Source: Ruminococcaceae bacterium UBA3220
GTDB lineage: Bacteria; Bacillota; Clostridia; Oscillospirales; Acutalibacteraceae
Direction of reading: 5' to 3'
NCBI GenBank assembly: GCA_002363095.1
Contig: DEWC01000082.1
Coordinates: 1 to 25,096 of the forward strand
Length of the DNA stretch: 25,096 nt
Every line of letters begins with the position of its first letter. The first letter of the stretch is position 1. Both the position numbers and the translations under genes were made by a program. Positions 21,401 through 25,096 of the stretch are shown piece by piece. The notes beneath the pieces are model-generated. The model made no database searches. It was given only the letters and a program-made list of their open reading frames with translations, and was not told the DNA's origin.

Positions 21401-24006
21401 CCCGAATCACTTACGGCGGTAACTTCCGAATTTATATAGGCCAGGCCGACGCAAACGGACGCACCAAGAAGGCAACAACCGTATATGTTGCAAACTTCAA
21501 CCTCGTTCGTCTTGATGAGGATGGAGGAGCCATAGGATACAACAGTTTCCCGAACGGCGGTTTCTATTTCGGCTCTGCCAAGACTTCAATCACTCCCGCG
21601 AATTTCGACACGGTTATGTTCGGCTGGGATCCTAACATGGTTAACGACCAGCCTACCATAACATCCTACAAAGCAAGATATCTCTATGATATCCCCGAAG
21701 GATTCTTTGAAGGTAACAACATCGGTACTACTGCCGACGGTCAGGGCGGCGACGATTTAGCCCTCAGATTTGTTGGTGGTGCTCACGCAAACTACCGTTT
21801 CGACTGCGATTTACCGGCAGGAGAGGGCACCTATGAACTCTCCTTCAACTATCGCGGCAAAGACGACGATATCAAGCTTGTTGAATTACAGGGTCCTGAC
21901 AGCAGCGCATACTGCACGATGGTAGACTCCGGCACAAGGGTTGAAAACGGCAAGTTTATAAGAAAGTACACCATTACAACACAAGCCGGATTCCGCCTCT
22001 TCGGTGACGCCGATGCTAACGGCAGATTCCTCTTCAATGTCGGCGACTATTCGGGCGGCAAGGAATTCTATATTGCCAACGTATCGCTTCGAAAGAAGGT
22101 TGGAAACACCCTCGTAGGACCTAACCTCGTTGGCGATATTAACCCCATTCTTACAAGCGATATTTATCCTGTTACGAGAAACAACTTTACAATTGCGGAC
22201 GACAACAACAGTTCGTCTACAAAGGTAGTAGGCCACGGCTGGCAGGCTTCCGGTACACCTACTCAGGGTTCTGTATGCTCGGTTGATAAGGTTTCCGATA
22301 CATTCTTTAACCATTATACAACCGCCCAGCGTCTAACCTATATGACCAACCTCCTTCTTAATAAGAGCGTTGGATACAACCCGTATAGCGATACCACCAA
22401 TCCTTACTATGCTCCTATAAACGGTTCTAATATGACGATTCTTGACCTTGTTAAGATTAAGAAAGACGCTTGCACAGCCGATGACGAAGGCGGCGCCGGC
22501 GTTGAGGCAAACGCTCTTAAGACTGCCATTATGAACTCCGGTAACAAGTTTAGCGAAACAGGCAGCATAGTTACAATTACCACAAACAGCTATGATACAG
22601 CTGCATCTCAGGTAAGCGGTAAGGATACAATTAAGATTTCCAACGCCGCTTCCGGCACCGCTCTTGTCGGCGCTATGAACAGCGCTAAAGCCGGCGCTAC
22701 GATTCTCTTGGAGCGCGGCGGTTCATGGAGAGTTCCTGCTAACTACGAAAACGGAATTTCCCTTAAGAACAATGTAAAAGTCGGTACCTACGGTTCAGGC
22801 GCTAAACCTGAAATCAGAGGTTCGGGCAACAACTACGGCGGCGCTTCCAACTCCGGTCTTTGGACCAATGACGGCGGCAACATCTGGAAGGTTAAACCCA
22901 GCGGTTCTGCTACCGTTCATGATACCATGATGCCCGGCCTTGTATACTTCTTCAATAACGCAAACGATGCGGCTCCGGCATTTGCGGGCAACCACGATAA
23001 GAACGCCCGCGCCGCAGGCGCCAACAATGTTGCCTTTAACACTAAGGGTGAGCTTACAGAGGAAGGCGATGTTTACTATCCCGCATCCTCTGAGGACTAC
23101 AGAGATGATGGCGGTTACCTCTATGTTTACTGCTCGCAGAACCCGGCTACCAAGTACGGCAGGATTGAAATAGGACTTAAGCGTCCTGTTATCGATGTCG
23201 GCTCCGGTTGCCAGATTGACGGCATCGCGGTTAAGTATGCCGGCGGTCACGGCATCAACGCATATCAGAAGAATGACGTTACCATTACTAACTGCGAAGT
23301 CGGTTATGTAGGCGGCGCTCCGAACGGAAATGTTCCTCTCGGTAACGGCATACAGTTTGGTGACGGCGGCTCCAACCTCACGGTTGACCACTGCTATGTA
23401 TATCACTGCTTCGACGCAGGTATTACATTCCAGTCTTATACTAACGTAGCCACGACATTCTCGAATGTTAACTTCACCAACAACCTTCTTACAAACAACG
23501 CATATAACATCGAGTTCTTTACTACAGGCACCTCCGCTTATAAGGAAGGCAGCACCAAAACTTACAACGGAACCATCAGCAATGTAAATATTTCCGGCAA
23601 CATTATGCGTTTCGCAGGCGAAACCTATTCATGGAACCAGAGATATGACTATTTAAGAATTGCCAACATCTGCGTTACCAAGAACGCTTGGTACCTCAAT
23701 ACCACCGGTCTTGCTATCCGCAATAACATTTTCGATTGCACCATGGTTAGCATGATTATGTGGACATGGGCAAGCTGGAATGGCAGAACTTCCGATGCTG
23801 CCGGTCAAACTACACCTCCGGGAACTACCATTACCGGCAACTCTTACTTCCAGAAGTCCGGCGCTGACGCTGACCGTGTCAACTTCTACGGCGACACAAC
23901 AGCCTACGACTACGCAGGCGGCACCAACGCACTCGAAACTGCCGTTGCTAAGTTTGATACCTCACCCGCCCGTGTCAAATGGGTAAACAGAGCTGATAAA
24001 TATTGA
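18463..24006 (+). CDS. Giant secreted modular protein with C-terminal beta-helix
   Basis: A 1847-residue secreted protein I cannot name. The GTG at 18463 follows GAGGTG with six bases spacing. Residues 1-33 are a signal peptide ending ATVASA. Five beta-rich modules follow, roughly 44-225, 245-538, 550-806, 822-1018 and 1027-1217. Modules 2 and 3 share a KHAATDTTIEYYEC-like motif; modules 4 and 5 share DIPxGFF, YxLxFxYR and YxANxxL, so they are duplications, possibly carbohydrate-binding. Residues about 1235-1365 include TILDLVKIKKDA, dockerin-like but without clear calcium ligands. Residues 1385-1847 form a right-handed beta-helix of pectate-lyase type (GATILLERGGSW, IDGIAVKYAGGHGI, DVTITNCEV). 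No LPXTG or SLH anchor is seen. Codons favour AAG, TTC and TCC more than neighbours do, as in highly expressed genes. A polysaccharide-binding or -cleaving role is inference. Confidence 0.85.
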   Translation: MKAMKLLAVVLTICMAFSCIAVIPFTAATVASAADEPTATATTTAIYVGPSTRYAGNVPSGIFLPLEKSSKYGDDTIVEITADVKMLSGTKPYVQMMRTATSSSTGTVSSSAGSVVFYQADSNNGTTNKNWQDNNTSRIDENGVFHCYVRLDDIPGEGNCFYSSVWDGGTEYRKTDIPGRGTPIGCGVFIGNTVLNDDMSVYGSYHDLSMEFLIKDIHIRITTLSGGSGGAVGDDLAPATTTLNEGEVFYFVGDSKQGNRPDAKNHPLNGRLDKWNIVSSDEDTVRQVTVADDTFDGGSHTYTQHAETDYDYEYYTCADFGNDVKFEKIGNCYSRYLDDDSAKKAFIIKSHAGDSKELTSNQGSSAIANIFVPINIHKFYSAYNADTCGANDLREDGTAVRFGVSFKAKRISGTGQPVVGVAYADGNANGASGTSYKDAEFGAPREYGKDRSYNNGLEKSGARSKQSDWVSSSYNASTGEFTALLSTESGYYKQMSRNGKSAYISIGLAEHLNSSLESLNTDSTFVISDIKFTVYGLNNSDTVKFSGANQAPKMTKANCDVETPYQYTQLWDYNEKVNGFINVGVRHAPINKYSVDGAVQNVFLTDKNQCNSSGCTLTKHAATDTTIEYYECATHGNRFEDEFASIPVDEISATKQMVVIKQTGERVRGAFIPLDNDGWVGYKDFIFKCKMKIFGDELPIITRYRSGYWGGVGTFYEEGFTAQDAKNGTVTKWVDYDPETMTYTAAFSMWRADPKGYNQFKYYESDTGAHSAIMLSNFIPTSGKNPGVTTRRSATGFAFTDPEIYEAADAAAGTYTGDNLCAPISSYTANNQSYAYANCTQLNGAGEWTDRNNNTIMTAPLHKWSKYGNDSYVSFSDIPDGFFSNENTPKMVMFSGTGSNYNAIAKETFLSAGEPYQLDFDYRVFGGNGRIQVQYATSSGYSNIGDISLDPYDTESPNRYTLDHEEGAHYSLRFVMPEDARITYGGNFRIYIGQADANGRTKKATTVYVANFNLVRLDEDGGAIGYNSFPNGGFYFGSAKTSITPANFDTVMFGWDPNMVNDQPTITSYKARYLYDIPEGFFEGNNIGTTADGQGGDDLALRFVGGAHANYRFDCDLPAGEGTYELSFNYRGKDDDIKLVELQGPDSSAYCTMVDSGTRVENGKFIRKYTITTQAGFRLFGDADANGRFLFNVGDYSGGKEFYIANVSLRKKVGNTLVGPNLVGDINPILTSDIYPVTRNNFTIADDNNSSSTKVVGHGWQASGTPTQGSVCSVDKVSDTFFNHYTTAQRLTYMTNLLLNKSVGYNPYSDTTNPYYAPINGSNMTILDLVKIKKDACTADDEGGAGVEANALKTAIMNSGNKFSETGSIVTITTNSYDTAASQVSGKDTIKISNAASGTALVGAMNSAKAGATILLERGGSWRVPANYENGISLKNNVKVGTYGSGAKPEIRGSGNNYGGASNSGLWTNDGGNIWKVKPSGSATVHDTMMPGLVYFFNNANDAAPAFAGNHDKNARAAGANNVAFNTKGELTEEGDVYYPASSEDYRDDGGYLYVYCSQNPATKYGRIEIGLKRPVIDVGSGCQIDGIAVKYAGGHGINAYQKNDVTITNCEVGYVGGAPNGNVPLGNGIQFGDGGSNLTVDHCYVYHCFDAGITFQSYTNVATTFSNVNFTNNLLTNNAYNIEFFTTGTSAYKEGSTKTYNGTISNVNISGNIMRFAGETYSWNQRYDYLRIANICVTKNAWYLNTTGLAIRNNIFDCTMVSMIMWTWASWNGRTSDAAGQTTPPGTTITGNSYFQKSGADADRVNFYGDTTAYDYAGGTNALETAVAKFDTSPARVKWVNRADKY

Positions 24007-24039
24007 TAAATTAAATCAATATTGATTCTTCCTTTGAAA

Positions 24040-24074
24040 TCTGACATCTGATATCTGATTTCTGATGTCCGATT
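24040..24074 (+). repeat. Second heptanucleotide repeat (TCTGATN x5)
   Basis: Five consecutive 7-base units read TCTGACA, TCTGATA, TCTGATT, TCTGATG, TCCGATT. The array starts 34 bases after the giant gene's stop and runs directly into the palindrome at 24071-24100. Confidence 0.85.
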
Positions 24075-24100
24075 CGTAGGGGCGATTCACGAATCGCCCG
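24071..24100. repeat. REP-like palindrome CGTAG-hairpin-CGAAC, copy 1
   Basis: Arms GGGCGATTC (24080-24088) and GAATCGCCC (24091-24099) are perfect. A competing pair, GATTCGT (24071-24077) and ACGAATC (24089-24095), also exists. The hairpin is preceded by CGTAG and followed by CGAAC, as in a second copy at 24239-24264. It resembles repetitive extragenic palindromes in many Clostridia and cyanobacteria. Confidence 0.7.
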
Positions 24101-24113
24101 AACACAAAACAAC

Positions 24114-24147
24114 AAAAAATCCCTCCGCATTTGCGGGGGGATTTTTT
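24114..24147. terminator. Terminator of the giant gene
   Basis: Arms AAAAAATCCCTCCGC (24114-24128) and GCGGGGGGATTTTTT (24133-24147), 15 pairs with one G-U, loop ATTT. A strong terminator in either direction, about 110 bases beyond the giant gene's stop. Confidence 0.92.
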
Positions 24148-24148
24148 C

Positions 24149-24180
24149 AATGAATAATGAATAATGAATAATGAATAATT
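24149..24180 (+). repeat. Heptanucleotide tandem repeat (AATGAAT x4), downstream copy
   Basis: Four exact AATGAAT units at 24149-24176, continuing as AATTTC. It matches the array at 18371-18402 in sequence, copy number and orientation. Confidence 0.92.
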
Positions 24181-24264
24181 TCGGTGTGCCTTCGGCACGA
24201 TTATATATCGCCCGCCCGAAATCATTATTGCCTGTGTCGTAGAGTCGGGCGCACCCGACCGAAC
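24178..24264. repeat. Two further palindromes, including REP-like copy 2
   Basis: Arms ATTTCGG (24178-24184) and CCGAAAT (24216-24222) enclose a smaller hairpin GTGCC-TTC-GGCAC (24186-24198). Then CGTAG (24239-24243), hairpin GTCGGG-CGCA-CCCGAC (24244-24259) and CGAAC (24260-24264, partly shared) repeat the layout of the palindrome at 24071-24100. No gene is present between 24007 and 24338. Confidence 0.7.
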
Positions 24265-24266
24265 GC

Positions 24267-24302
24267 AAAAAAATACCCCGGTGAATTTCACCGAGGTATT
24301 TT
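24267..24302 (-). terminator. Terminator of the malic enzyme gene
   Basis: Arms AAAATACCCCGGTGA (24270-24284) and TCACCGAGGTATTTT (24288-24302) pair with one mismatch, loop ATT. On the minus strand a T run follows from the A tract at 24267-24273. It lies 37 bases after the malic enzyme stop. Confidence 0.85.
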
Positions 24303-24338
24303 ATGACCGTGTTATAATTTGCAAATACCGCTCTTCAT

Positions 24339-25096
24339 TTATATTCTTGCGACGCCGGTTTCGCGCGCGGTTTTGATAACCGCTTCGGCAACTACCTTCG
24401 CGACCCGTTTATCAAGCGCCGACATAATTATATTATCCTCTGTTATCTCACTGTCGGGGATAAGGGAGGCGAGGGCAAAAGATGTTGCAACCTTCATTTC
24501 CTCGTTTATACAGGTAGCCCTGCAATCAAGCGCGCCTCTGAAAATGCCGGGGAAGGCGAGAACATTGTTAATTTGATTGGGAAAATCCGAGCGCCCGGTT
24601 CCGACTACCCTTGCGCCTGCTTTTTTTGCGAGGTCGGGCATAATTTCGGGCGTGGGGTTAGCCATCGGGAAAACTATCGGGTCGCAAGCCATCGATTTTA
24701 TCATATCTTCACTAACGATATTAGGTGCCGAAACGCCGATGAATACATCCGCGCCTTTAAGCGCGTCCCCCAAAGTGCCTGTTTTATGCTCGAGGTTTGT
24801 TACCTTTGCCATTTCCTCCTGCGCCGGGTTATTATCCTTGCCGTTTTCCGAAATTATTCCGAAACGGTCGCAGAAGGTGAGATTTTTAACGCCGATATTA
24901 AGAAGGTGCTTGCCTATCGCGATACCTGCCGATCCGGCGCCGTTAATTACCACCTTTACCTCGTCTATTTGCTTTTTTACAAGTTTAAGTGCGTTTATAA
25001 GTGCGGCGGCGACAACAATAGCCGTTCCGTGCTGGTCGTCGTGGAAAATTGGGATATCGCAAATCTCTTTTAGCCTTTTTTCAATCTCAAAACAGC
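24339..25096 (-). CDS. Malic enzyme (NAD(P)-dependent), C-terminal part
   Basis: An incomplete gene cut by the right edge; about 252 residues are present. Malic enzyme oxidatively decarboxylates malate to pyruvate with NAD+ or NADP+ and a divalent metal. At the cut edge the frame reads IPIFHDDQHGTAIVVAAAL, the conserved metal- and malate-binding block with FHDDQHGT. The NAD-binding loop VVINGAGSAGIAIG follows. PMANPTPEIMPD and FPNQINNVLAFPGIFRGALD are also strongly conserved in the bacterial family. The reading frame continues through the GTG at 24951, so that codon is not the start. The short C-terminus after VARI suggests the small bacterial form without an extra phosphotransacetylase domain. 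Confidence 0.95.
   Translation of the reverse strand, partial: CFEIEKRLKEICDIPIFHDDQHGTAIVVAAALINALKLVKKQIDEVKVVINGAGSAGIAIGKHLLNIGVKNLTFCDRFGIISENGKDNNPAQEEMAKVTNLEHKTGTLGDALKGADVFIGVSAPNIVSEDMIKSMACDPIVFPMANPTPEIMPDLAKKAGARVVGTGRSDFPNQINNVLAFPGIFRGALDCRATCINEEMKVATSFALASLIPDSEITEDNIIMSALDKRVAKVVAEAVIKTARETGVARI

Noticed and set aside
24951..24953. GTG at 24951 as the malic enzyme start
   Set aside because: The frame continues upstream to the window edge through the conserved FHDDQHGT block, so the gene is simply truncated by the window.

Overview
The window reads as a chromosomal segment of a Gram-positive, probably spore-forming anaerobe of the class Clostridia, most like the Oscillospiraceae/Ruminococcaceae. 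The evidence is strong AGGAGG/AAGGTG ribosome binding sites, sigma-A promoters with 17-bp spacers in front of most transcription units, a PyrR leader, a YabE-like G5/3D cell-wall protein, a SpoIVFB-like M50 protease, and a very large secreted modular protein of the type made by gut or rumen fibre-associated Clostridia. Genus cannot be decided from the sequence alone.

Layout. 1-275: no gene, a cluster of inverted repeats. 276-4919 (minus): a tRNA/rRNA modification operon, YgiQ-type radical SAM protein -> mnmA -> rsmG, then a terminator and a separately promoted ParB/Noc-like gene. 4994-5789 (plus): a 70-residue membrane protein overlapping an M50 metalloprotease. 5814-7664 (plus): a strong promoter and two overlapping family 2 glycosyltransferases, ending at a terminator shared with the convergent permease. 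7725-10121 (minus): pyrR and a uracil/xanthine permease behind a PyrR-binding leader with an attenuator. 10318-11580 (plus): a YabE-like G5/3D protein behind a perfect-consensus promoter. 11622-14778 (plus): GtrA-like protein, biotin ligase and htpG in one run. 14813-15190: tRNA-Arg(UCU), its terminator, and an unusual ladder of small hairpins. 15207-15702: a small zinc-ribbon membrane protein. 15778-17891: a GH36/raffinose-synthase-type glycosidase. 18051-24147: a 1847-residue secreted protein with its own long leader and terminator, flanked by two near-identical heptanucleotide repeat arrays. 24339-25096 (minus): C-terminal part of a malic enzyme cut by the window edge.

The genes are mainly housekeeping: RNA modification, pyrimidine uptake and its control, envelope glycan synthesis, wall turnover, protein folding, biotin attachment, tRNA supply and malate metabolism. 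The accessory material is the glycosidase, the giant secreted beta-helix protein and the repeats around it. The most unusual structure is the hairpin ladder at about 14994-15190, directly behind the tRNA-Arg terminator: eight or nine different short hairpins separated by GTGATG spacers in the left half and by the reverse complement CATCAC in the right half, so the array as a whole is a palindrome of palindromes. I do not recognise it as a named element.
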